From Ostrinia nubilalis (lineage: Eukaryota; Arthropoda; Insecta; Lepidoptera; Crambidae): DNA of 64,000 nucleotides. The notes beneath the pieces are model-generated. The model did no database searches, was not told where the DNA came from, and was given only the letters and a program-made list of their open reading frames with translations. A program made the position numbers and the translations under genes. Location: the NCBI RefSeq assembly GCF_963855985.1, contig NC_087095.1:13030001-13094000 (forward strand), read 5' to 3'. This document shows, piece after piece, positions 22,046-30,986 of this stretch (the stretch's first letter is position 1; the number at the start of each line of letters is the position of its first letter).

Positions 22046-22380
22046 ACATAATGGTTATACATTAATTGTAAACGTTTCATAACAGTTTTGCTGAAAATGA
22101 CCTGTCTGAAGGACTAAACTTTGTGTCTAAGGTGGGAGGGAGCGCGCTACACTCGGAATCCTCAGTCACAGATTTAACTGGCTATGTTACGTCCAACTAC
22201 TGGAACATAACTATACTGTTAATTTAAACACGGGGAATTGAACCTGGTACCACTAGACTACAGAGACGGTTATGTCAGAGTATTTGTTCTGATAACTGAA
22301 AACTTGTACTTATACTATCCTTTCTTTAACATTGACATTCATAGTTTTGTCTCCTGTCATCCGCTTTGCACTGGAGGAAA

Positions 22381-22552
22381 TCGAACCTTAACTTCGAACT
22401 CCTATGTTCTTCTGATTAATTTCGTTGCGGGTCCAATGACAGTTTAACTTCCCCTCGGGACAAACTTGACCTTCCCTGTCAAGTTTTTATTGGCGGTCAA
22501 ACTGTAGATCCTGGCTACACAGGAGTTGCAGTGGTGGTGGGGAACGAGAGGT
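22381..22552 (+). repeat. Dispersed repeat D, copy 3
   Basis: From TCGAACCTTAACTTCGAACT to GGTGGGGAACGAGAGG, the same orientation as 11818-11985. Confidence 0.75.
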
Positions 22553-23011
22553 GGGATTAGTCCCGTTTTGACATTACGTTTTTTTATTTCACTTTTTCAA
22601 TATTGAACCCTAAATCGAGTGGGCGATATTCCATTTGGGAATGGCACATTTGTTATTCAAGACGATGTCCGTGATCATTATAATTTTTATGCAAATGATC
22701 GGGTGGTGTAAAGCCGTCTTTGTGTTTAATTAACTGATTCTGTTTTTTGATGCGGGAATGCACGAGTTGAATTAAAAGGAAATATGCAAATTAAAACGGT
22801 TTATCTTACTAATATCCGCTTAATTTTGGGTTTAAAATGTGGTAACAATTTAATAGCAATGCTCGTAATATACAAATGTGCTTTGAATTCGGCTAGGGTA
22901 CCTACCTACACGTTTTCTTAAATTTAAAGGTCTAACTGCTACATTTACCTATACTCTACCTATTAGGGTACTTATTACTAATACAGTCATCGTCAGATAT
23001 AGATCGTTTCA
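22553..23011. other. AT-rich intergenic DNA, nothing recognised
   Basis: No supported gene, RNA gene or repeat. Confidence 0.4.
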
Positions 23012-23182
23012 TCCACGAAGACGCGCCCCACTATTCTTCCGATGATGTTAGAGTGTTATCGGTACACGTTAAATTACACGTGCACACGTACACTACAATA
23101 ATGACGCTCGGATTGCTCGGATCAAACTCCCCGCACCCCGCGCTTCCCTCGACCAAAAATTGGTGGGGCGCGTCTTCGTGGA
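23012..23182. repeat. MITE family F, 171 bp with perfect 20-bp TIRs
   Basis: TCCACGAAGACGCGCCCCAC at 23012-23031 is exactly inverted at 23163-23182. The interior is GC-richer than the flanks and non-coding. Confidence 0.85.
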
Positions 23183-23387
23183 CACTTCGTGACACCCAAA
23201 GTGGCCAAAAAGTATTAGGGTTTTAAGCTCTACAATAAATACTACTAACTGTAAGCACTGACGCCGTTGTGCTTTATAAAGTACTTTAACACTGGAGTGA
23301 ACTGTATAGTAGTATTATGCTTAAGTTTTGAACTCTGGGCGATAAATACTCCAACCATAAACTAACTAAATGCATTATAAAATCCAG

Positions 23388-23495
23388 CAGCGTATAAATC
23401 AATTGTTCTTGCCTCATACTTCCCGGAACTGTCATGGACGTTCCAGGAGCACAACAAGGAACCGCACTCAAACGCTCATTACGCTCAAGAGCTTG
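23388..23495 (+). CDS. Candidate exon, plus strand (unidentified)
   Basis: The segment lies between a CCAG acceptor with an upstream CTAAC branch-like motif and a perfect donor (CTTG|GTAAGT at 23496). One frame gives 35 uninterrupted codons, including SIVLASYFPELSWTFQEHNK and HSNAHYAQEL, entering with two leading bases and leaving with one. It reads like protein, but I cannot identify it. The acceptor lacks a strong pyrimidine tract. No neighbouring exon in matching phase was found. Confidence 0.3.
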
Positions 23496-23821
23496 GTAAG
23501 TTGGGGCAGTGGTTCTCAACATGCTATGAACCTATCCCCCAGAAAAGTATGGCTATGAGGCCTGTGCTTTTTCAACAGCAGTATTTTTATACCTTCCGGA
23601 TGTACTATACCCAGTATAAACCAAGAAAAATGCCTCAGACCGAGATAAAAATTGACGAATTTACGTAATTTTTTAAGTGTTATTCTTTATGTCTTATTTT
23701 TTGTATTTTTGGGGTTAGGAGTTGTGTCACCGGTTCCCAACACGCTTGGGACGGACGTTTCAGAACTAAAAGGTCACGAGATCGTAGCAGCAGGAGACGT
23801 TTTCGCATAAAGAAACCACAC

Positions 23822-24000
23822 TTTTTTTTAAGGGACGTGCTCTGGTACCTTGAAGAGCTTTTCCAGCTTCATCGGGCAAAATGGCGAGTACGTTCGCGAT
23901 CGGGCTGTATCGAGCGCATAAGGCGCCCGATCAGTGGCGAACCCAACTATTAGAGGGTTGCCCACCGCGGTGTTGGACCAAAGTCCAGCCTACGGGGGAG
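23822..24000 (-). mobile_element. Target-primed retroposon, minus strand, 10-bp target duplication
   Basis: GAAACCACAC occurs at 23812-23821 and 24001-24010. Between them is a 179-bp GC-rich unit that begins with a T run on the plus strand, that is, an A tail on the minus strand. On the minus strand it starts CTCCCCCGTAGGCTGGACTT and ends near CACGTCCCTT. The tail and duplication show LINE machinery. The source element is not identified and the 3' end differs from that of 18592-19250. Confidence 0.75.
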
Positions 24001-24010
24001 GAAACCACAC

Positions 24011-24397
24011 CTTAAGGCCTTTTACCATTCGTAGCACTTTTTGATTCCATAAGCAAGTGACTGCAGTATCCATCTACCTATTAAGTAAATAAAACCTATG
24101 AAATTAGCGATGTGAATTATGATTCGTATACTATGAAAAGTGAGACATGTATTCCAATGTTTGGAAACCACTGAGCAACACATTATTGAGTTTCACACAT
24201 AAAGTTAAAATTTTTAGAGCAAGTTCGCAACAGATTTTCTTAAAATTTTTGCTAAAGTTTGGAAGTAAATTGAATTTATAGGAGTAGCTTGAAATGACAA
24301 TTTCAATAAAAGTTCATATAAGACTGAATAATTTCATTTTAATTGTTTTAAAATTAAAATATTTGAGTAATGCAAAATTATGAAATAGGTACATAAG
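24011..24397. other. AT-rich intergenic DNA, nothing recognised
   Basis: No supported gene, RNA gene or repeat. Confidence 0.4.
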
Positions 24398-24533
24398 TCA
24401 CCGTAAAATTGTGAATTCTGTCAGATTATAATCTGACGTATTTAAATTACAATCTAACCTAACCTAACCCGCTGTTAGTTTACAATCTAACGCGTTATAT
24501 TATAAACTGACAGAGTTCACAATTTCACATTGA
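24398..24533. repeat. Imperfect palindrome (AAATTGTGAAnTCTGTCAG arms)
   Basis: AAAATTGTGAATTCTGTCAG near 24405-24424 is inverted as CTGACAGAGTTCACAATTTC near 24508-24527. Inside, CTAACCTAACCTAACCC is a short run that resembles insect telomere units but has only about three. Probably a MITE. Confidence 0.6.
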
Positions 24534-25762
24534 CACATATAACCTGAACTAATTATTGCAACGCTCTAGAATTAAACTATTGTAACAAAAATATTTTTTA
24601 ATTAATAAAAATCCAATTAATATTTATTAAAAAATAAGCATAAATAAAACTGAATCTCATTTCTTGCTCGCCATTATTTTCGTAAATCGTAAAAACATGA
24701 ATGAAAGGATTAATCTTTGCCGATGGCCAATATTTAATGTTTCAAATCTGATGAACGGGCTATAAATAATGCATTGAATGCATTTAATGGTAATTACTTT
24801 CGTAATGAGTGGCACAATAATTATTTATTATTCCATGTGCGTTGCATCGCCGTGTAGTGCGTGACACATGACTATTTTTTATATTTTGGATTATACGGCT
24901 TTGGTGTTCGTATAACAGTGGACAGAGAGCAAACTTTTATTCCTTAGATTTCTAGAGCCACGGAAGCCGGGAATCGTATTTGGTAAAATTATTTTAATAA
25001 GTTTTTAGCCTTTTTGAGGTTGTTAATGAACGATAGATAACCATTAACAATCTGGCAAACTAATATTAGCTGGTACCGAATTTCGTATGCCTTTTGTATT
25101 ACTCAAAAACTATCTCAAATTAGAAAGTAAAATAATGTTGGAATTGTTGATTCTATAGTTTCAATATATTTATACTCTTTTATTAAAAAAAAAGTTTACT
25201 GTCAAAAAAGGCTAAGTTTAAGATAAGCTAGTCTTACCTTTTAGTTCAAGTTTTTGAGAATTCTCTTTCATTTATTATGCTCACCAAACGCCCGGTCAGT
25301 GTGTCAGTAAATCCGGTGTCAGGTTTGTCTCTTGCGTGACGCTTTTTAGGCCCCCAACAAAATTCTCCGTTTGACACTTTCCAAAGTGTAAGCCCATAAT
25401 TCAACAAATTGTTACTCGCCAGTTCACAAGAGCGATTTAACTTGAAAACCTTCAAATTAATCTTTGTAATGTTTACTGGGTTTTAGGGCAGAGCTCATGA
25501 AGTATTGGGAAGAGTTCTTTGTAAGTATTTAAGGTTCTTAATCATTACTTATTAGAGCAAGGTTATGATGTGATGAATAAATAAGTGGATGTGTTAAGTG
25601 AAAATAAAATTAAGGATTTTACCTAACGATAAGTGTAGAGACAAACGAATCTTATAGTATTATGTATTTAAGAAAAAGACAATAAGAGATTTTTCCGTCG
25701 ATAAGTGTTACATTAGCGATTGCTAAATCGTTTGATTGATTTGAAATTAGACAAAAGTTTGC
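24534..25762. other. AT-rich intergenic DNA, nothing recognised
   Basis: A minus-strand open stretch at 25246-25455 has a moderate GC island but no recognisable domain and no convincing splice pair. It is not called. Confidence 0.4.
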
Positions 25763-25933
25763 TACCATGAGCTTACGTTAGATGTGCTCGCTAGCGACTG
25801 TAAAAAAATGACATTAAAATAATGCAGTATGACATATTGTGCAGTGCCCCTAGCGGCTACGTTCAAGAAATGAAATCTTCATAGGTTTTTTGACGTACTC
25901 GCTAGCGAGCACACCTAACGTAACCTCATGGTA
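25763..25933. repeat. Palindromic element (CGCTAGCGAGCAC family), 171 bp
   Basis: TACCATGAGCTTACGTTAGA, then TGTGCTCGCTAGCG at the left is inverted at the right as CGCTAGCGAGCACACCTAAC, then GTAACCTCATGGTA. A partial relative lies at 9120-9243. Confidence 0.75.
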
Positions 25934-25977
25934 CACACACACAGGACACAGCTTAGTACATCAAGCTAAATCGTTCG

Positions 25978-26190
25978 TTCGTTCGTTTCAGCCGAAAGAC
26001 GTCCACTGCTGGACAAAGGCCTCCCCCAAGGATTTCCACAAAGACCGGTCCTGCGCCGCTCGCATCCAGGCGCCTCCCGCGACCTTCACCAGATCGTCGG
26101 TCCACCTAGTGGGAGGCCTGCCTAAGCTACGTCTTCCGGCTCGTGGTCGCCACTCAAGATATTTCCTGCCCCAGCGGCCGTTAGCTCTAA
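25978..26190 (-). mobile_element. RTE-like LINE 3' fragment (subfamily B)
   Basis: It contains CAGATCGTCGGTCCACCTAG, GAAAGACGTCCACTGCTGGA and a codable region on the minus strand equivalent to the C-terminal part of RTE ORFs. It is truncated and mutated. A tiny further piece is at about 26833-26865 (GCCAAATGACGTCCACTGCT). Confidence 0.75.
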
Positions 26191-27729
26191 ATACTGTAGC
26201 ATTTTATCTAGTTGTAACAGCGGCTATTTAAAAAAAAATAGAGGACACGTGGTGGCGAATCATTAAATCTTAAGTATGTAGTTTGTAATTGATCCAGAAG
26301 TGGTGGTAGGGCAAGCTATAATTGGAACGTGTAATTGCCCTTAAAAGGGCCTACTAACAGTGGATTTGAATTTGGAGATGCTATTCTACAACAAAAATAT
26401 AGATTTTCTGGCAACATTACCACAAACTACATTTCTATTGTAAAGGTGAATGCACATAAAGGTGGCTGCGACCCTGCGTCTGTCGGGGCTTACCCTCTGA
26501 CTGATATATGGCGCAGGGGAATCCCCAATTTACGCAATGTATGCAGCCTGATTTGTGATAAGACGAGTATGGTGTAGTATCTACTACTGTAGTGTACTGC
26601 TTTTACCTTACTCAATAAAACTATGAACGATAGTAGATACTTAAGAAGAAGAAGAAATATTTTTTAAGTTGTAGTAAATTTAAAAGCCATGATTCTAGAC
26701 GGTATTTTTGTTGAATCGTTTGTCAAATTATTGATTGTTTTACCTAATTTTAAGTACATGTTTGTAATGATTTAAAAATATAGTGACCAATGAAATCCAA
26801 AGTCAAATGGTATCTTTTCTTCTTCTTTCTTTTCAGCCAAATGACGTCCACTGCTGGACAAATGGTATCAAATTAATGTATTTATGATATGAGTGAAAAC
26901 AACGATGAAATATTGCAGCCATAATGCTTACATATTTATATTCACTTATTATGAGCTTTAGGTTAGGTACTCTTACAAACTATCTAAAAGACGCACACAG
27001 CAAACATTTTACAAGAAAAACTAACAGCGAATATTATATGAGCAAAGTTAGCAAGCTGTATGATAAGAAGCGAACTACAAAGAACAACAAGGTCTTGTAA
27101 TGTTGCATCAACTTCAACTTCAACTTCAACTCTGCTGGGAGTCCAAGTAAATGATGGAAAAAGTTAGGGAAAAAGCTAGGGTTAAAATCTCGGGAAATAG
27201 TTTTAGATATAAGTTGCAATTTATAGTTTACTAAGACTGTAAGAGATTTTAGGAGTATCACAATTTTGGTGCTCGAAAGTTTTGGAGATAATTCATGGTT
27301 TTAAGAGGCAATAAAATGTTATGGTGTTAGTTGGATAGTGTTGACGACTGTAATACTTACCTACTTGGTAAAGTGTAAGAACATTGGCACCCTAACTAAA
27401 ATATTCTGGCATCTTTGGGTGGTTTTACAAAATGTACAATTTGAAATGCTGTTTAATCAAATTGTCTTGAAAAATATATTTGAGACTTCTCATCACTGAA
27501 CAAAATTTGATCAAAATGAATACTTTTACTACGGAACCAAGAGAGAAATTAAAAATGAAACAATCAGCTGTTCTATACATTTTCGTAGAGTACGTTGAAC
27601 TTTAAGCCACAGTCGTATTTCTAGCTTACACTTTCCTTTAAAAAATAAAATTATTTTCTTAGAGTGGCTATTTAGTGTGTTCATTTTATGTTTACTATAC
27701 ATCCTTCGTACATAATTACTGACTGTATA
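26191..27729. other. Intergenic DNA before the BEL element
   Basis: It holds a dispersed-repeat trace at 26293-26350 (shared with 12770-12840) and an RTE scrap near 26833-26865. The open stretch at 26335-26577 has no recognisable domain. A (CTTCAA)n-like run is near 27107-27130. Confidence 0.4.
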
Positions 27730-27734
27730 ATGGG

Positions 27735-28063
27735 TGTAGGAGATTGGGATAGGAATGGGATGGGATACCTTCGATTGAGCAGACTCCACAGGACGGTCCA
27801 AGCTTGGTTCTTCTTTCACTTTCACAAACACTTGAATTTTTATTGAGATGAGTTTAGCGCGCGATTTGGGTTTATTTGAATTGGTTTATTTTGGATACTT
27901 ATTTAGTAATTAACGCCCAGATAGGTAGGCGAAGCGGCGCGTTGCGATGCGAGAGCGAGACTGAAGGTGGGAGGGAGAGGATAGGAAAAGGACTGTCAGA
28001 ATGAGTGATAGAATAGTGTGACATGAGTTTGAATTGCATGAGGTTTTAATGCTGGCGCGTACA
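27735..28063 (-). repeat. BEL/Pao 3' LTR
   Basis: Same sequence as the 5' LTR, preceded on the minus strand by a short purine run (GGGGGAG). Confidence 0.95.
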
Positions 28064-28073
28064 ACTCCCCCGG
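28064..28073 (-). other. Candidate polypurine tract of the BEL/Pao element
   Basis: The minus strand reads CGGGGGAGT immediately before the 3' LTR, the position of the plus-strand primer in LTR elements. Confidence 0.6.
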
Positions 28074-28159
28074 CCTAGAGGTCTTCCTCTAGATTGAGTA
28101 GCGTTTGTAAAAAAAAATAAAGTTAAAAACGCAAAAAAGCATGCGTTAGAGAGAACTAA

Positions 28160-28258
28160 ACGAGTTAAATTTGAGTTAAATGAGCGTTAAAGTTGAGTTA
28201 AATTAAAGTTAAAGTTGAGTTAAATTGAAGTTAAAGAAAAATTAAAGTTAAAAGCATT
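28160..28258 (-). repeat. Tandem AGTTAAA/TTGAG repeats in the BEL 3' untranslated part
   Basis: Irregular tandem units such as GTTAAAGTTGAGTTAAATTA lie between the end of the polyprotein frame and the 3' LTR. Non-coding. Confidence 0.7.
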
Positions 28259-28265
28259 ATTTGAG

Positions 28266-30986
28266 TTACTGTAAAGGAAGAGGACAAACTCTAACTACAG
28301 GCCTAACATAAGTACCGGTTGCAGTGCGAATCTTTAAGGTGCGAATGATTTTGTCCTTTCCGGGATATACTTCCACAACCACACCCAATGGCCAACAAAG
28401 AGGATGCGCATTGTCATCTTTTATAACAACAACAGAGCCCACATCTATCGGTTTGGTCACCGTATTCCACTTTTCACGGCGTTGTAGAGAAGTTAAATAC
28501 TCCTGACTCCAGCGACGCCAAAAGCTTTGCACTAATTTATTGACTAACTGATAACGCGTTAACCGATTGTCAGAAATATCAGAGACATCCTCTACTGGTA
28601 AGAATTTCAGTGGAGTTATATTGAGAAAGTGATTGGGAGTGAGAGCGGATATATCAGATGGGTCAGAGCTAAGAACACACAATGGTCTACTATTCAATAA
28701 GCCTTCTATTTGTACAAGTACAGTGTTGAACTCTTCGTATGTTAACACTTGAAGACCAATAACTTTATAAAGATGCGTTTTTACATAACGAACATTTATC
28801 TCCGTGATGCCGTTAAAGTGCGGACCATATGGTGGACTATGAAGAAACTTAATGCGTTGTTCAGCCAAATGTGAACTTAAATAATTTTTGTGAGAGTCAG
28901 ATTCCAAAAGAGCGTAAATTTCGTCAAGCTTGCGTTTAGCGCCAATGAAGTTAGTACCTCCGTCGCTATATATCATGGAAACGGGGCCTCTTCTACAAAT
29001 GAATCGACGAAAAGCGGCGAGAAATAGATCAGAGCTTAAGTCTGAAACTAACTCTATGTGTAGAGCCTTAGTTGTAAGACAGCAAAATAAACAAATATAA
29101 GCCTTCTGGCTTTTAACACCTCTGCGGCGAATGTGAGTAATAAAGAAGGGACCTGCATAATCGACCGATGTATAAACAAAGGCTTTAGCTTCTGAAACGC
29201 GAAATGATGGCAAGTCGCCCATAAGAGGGTTTGTAGATTTAGGGTTTAAACGAAAACAGATATTGCATTGATGCACTCTTTGACGTACTAAGTTACGTGC
29301 GGAAAGTATCCAAAATTTCTGTCTAAGCAGACTGAGTAGAAGTGAAGGACCAGTATGTAAATTACATACATGAAAGTAATCAACTAAAAGTTGAGTGAAG
29401 CGATGTTTTGGCGATAGAATGATTGGATGCTTTTGTCCATAGTTGAGTTGAGAGTGCGTGAGTCGACCTCCGACACGAAGTATATTATCAGAGTCAATGA
29501 AAGGGTTTAGTTTGAGAAGCGATTTGTTAAAGGGTTTATTATTTTTAATTGCGTGCATATCTTGAGCAAAAAATAGCGCCTGTATATGGCGTACTAAATA
29601 GAGTTCAGCGAGTTCTAAATCAGAGGATGTAACCACTCCGTTTGAACGTAGTATTTTAGCGAAGCGTAACACGTACACAGTAGCGCGTAATAATTTTGGG
29701 TACGTGGAAATGCGATCAATTAATCGATCGAAAAAGTGAGAGTTCGATTGAGAGCTTGTCTCTGAAACAAGAGCGATAGTTTTCTCTTCCAGTCGAACAC
29801 TGTTAGATGAAACTTGAAATGGCTCGATAGGCCATTGCGAGATTGGCTGAGCTGTCCATTGAGGAGAGTGAAACCAATTTAATTGATTTAATAATGCTTT
29901 AGGAGTTACAGGTCGCGATATTACATCTGCAGGATTTTCATTTCCATTAACATGATGCCAAATTTTTGCGTTGAGTTTCGAATTAATTTCAGTAATTCTA
30001 TTCGCAACAAATGTGTGAAATTTGTACGCGGGAGAATGTATCCACGTGAGAGTGACAGTCGAGTCTGAAAATGCGTAAATTGAGTTAACAGGATAACGAT
30101 TCTCTATACTATCGCGAACCGATAATAAAAGATTTGTCAAGAGCAGCGCTGCGCACAGTTCAAGCCGCGCAAGAGATATTTTCTTTAAAGGCGCGACGCG
30201 CGATTTGGATGCGATAAGAAAGACTTCACCGGGTGAATCTGCATCAGAGCTCACGCGCACATAAACTACAGCTCCGTAGCATACTTCGCTGGCGTCCGCG
30301 AAGCCCATGATAGTGACGTGACAACCCGCGGTGATTCCTATGTGACGAGGTATTTTTAATTGCGATAAATAGTTAATCTCACTATCAAACCGATTCCATT
30401 TATTTTTTATTGAGTCTGGAACTGGCTGATCCCATTCAAGTTCGCGCTGCCAGCATTCTTGAATTAAAAGTTTGAGAAACGCTGTCACAGGGCCTAGCAA
30501 ACCCAAAGGGTCGAATAATCTAGCGGTTGCGGAGAGAATCGTGCGTTTTGTGCATTGGTCAGAGTTAGTAGAGTTAATTTTGTAAAGAAAAACGTCATCA
30601 TTTGGAAGCCACTGCATGCCTATGATTTTTGTCGTAATTTCTGAGTCAGTGTCAAAATCGACGAGCTGTGGATTTTTATGCGAATCGGGAATCTTATTTA
30701 TAAGCTCAGGGTTGTTCGAGATCCACTTAACCATTTTAAACCCCCCGGCCATGAACATCTTAACCATTTGATGGTAAGATTGTTCAGCTTTTTCTAACCC
30801 GTCCATCGATGAAACATAATCGTCCATATACATACAGGATTGAGCTTCAGACGCGGCGATAGGATAATTCGCGCGCTCGTCCTCAGCGAGTTGGCGAACG
30901 ACACGCATAGCGAGGTAAGGCGAGCTAGAAACGCCAAAAGAAACCCTATTGTATTGATAAGTATCAATCGGTGATTCAGGATCAAA
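28266..30986 (-). CDS. BEL/Pao RT-RNase H-integrase, C-terminal part after the stop
   Basis: In the same frame as the upstream part; the first Met is at 30908, giving 880 codons. Numbered from that Met: the YMDD box of reverse transcriptase is at 27-30; RNase H acidic residues are in FADAS (about 205), ARLELCAA (250) and AFSDS (281), with NPADVISR near 326. The integrase zinc site is H513/H518/C548/C551, and its catalytic triad candidates are D583 (SVDYAGPF), D649 (YSDGGTNF) and E703. A C-terminal domain typical of BEL integrases (WRRWSQEYLTSLQRR) begins near 797. All key residues are visible. Whether the protein is made depends on the upstream TGA. Confidence 0.92.
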   Translation of the reverse strand, partial: FDPESPIDTYQYNRVSFGVSSSPYLAMRVVRQLAEDERANYPIAASEAQSCMYMDDYVSSMDGLEKAEQSYHQMVKMFMAGGFKMVKWISNNPELINKIPDSHKNPQLVDFDTDSEITTKIIGMQWLPNDDVFLYKINSTNSDQCTKRTILSATARLFDPLGLLGPVTAFLKLLIQECWQRELEWDQPVPDSIKNKWNRFDSEINYLSQLKIPRHIGITAGCHVTIMGFADASEVCYGAVVYVRVSSDADSPGEVFLIASKSRVAPLKKISLARLELCAALLLTNLLLSVRDSIENRYPVNSIYAFSDSTVTLTWIHSPAYKFHTFVANRITEINSKLNAKIWHHVNGNENPADVISRPVTPKALLNQLNWFHSPQWTAQPISQWPIEPFQVSSNSVRLEEKTIALVSETSSQSNSHFFDRLIDRISTYPKLLRATVYVLRFAKILRSNGVVTSSDLELAELYLVRHIQALFFAQDMHAIKNNKPFNKSLLKLNPFIDSDNILRVGGRLTHSQLNYGQKHPIILSPKHRFTQLLVDYFHVCNLHTGPSLLLSLLRQKFWILSARNLVRQRVHQCNICFRLNPKSTNPLMGDLPSFRVSEAKAFVYTSVDYAGPFFITHIRRRGVKSQKAYICLFCCLTTKALHIELVSDLSSDLFLAAFRRFICRRGPVSMIYSDGGTNFIGAKRKLDEIYALLESDSHKNYLSSHLAEQRIKFLHSPPYGPHFNGITEINVRYVKTHLYKVIGLQVLTYEEFNTVLVQIEGLLNSRPLCVLSSDPSDISALTPNHFLNITPLKFLPVEDVSDISDNRLTRYQLVNKLVQSFWRRWSQEYLTSLQRREKWNTVTKPIDVGSVVVIKDDNAHPLCWPLGVVVEVYPGKDKIIRTLKIRTATGTYVRPVVRVCPLPLQ

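Noticed and set aside
22230..22260. tRNA-like A and B box motifs on the minus strand (TAGTCTAGTGGT, GGTTCAATTCC)
   Set aside because: The two boxes are only a few bases apart, so no tRNA fold is possible. At most a deleted SINE promoter.
24454..24470. CTAACCTAACCTAACCC as a telomere-type repeat
   Set aside because: Only about three units and embedded in a palindromic repeat. A similar short run near 55975 shows it is incidental.
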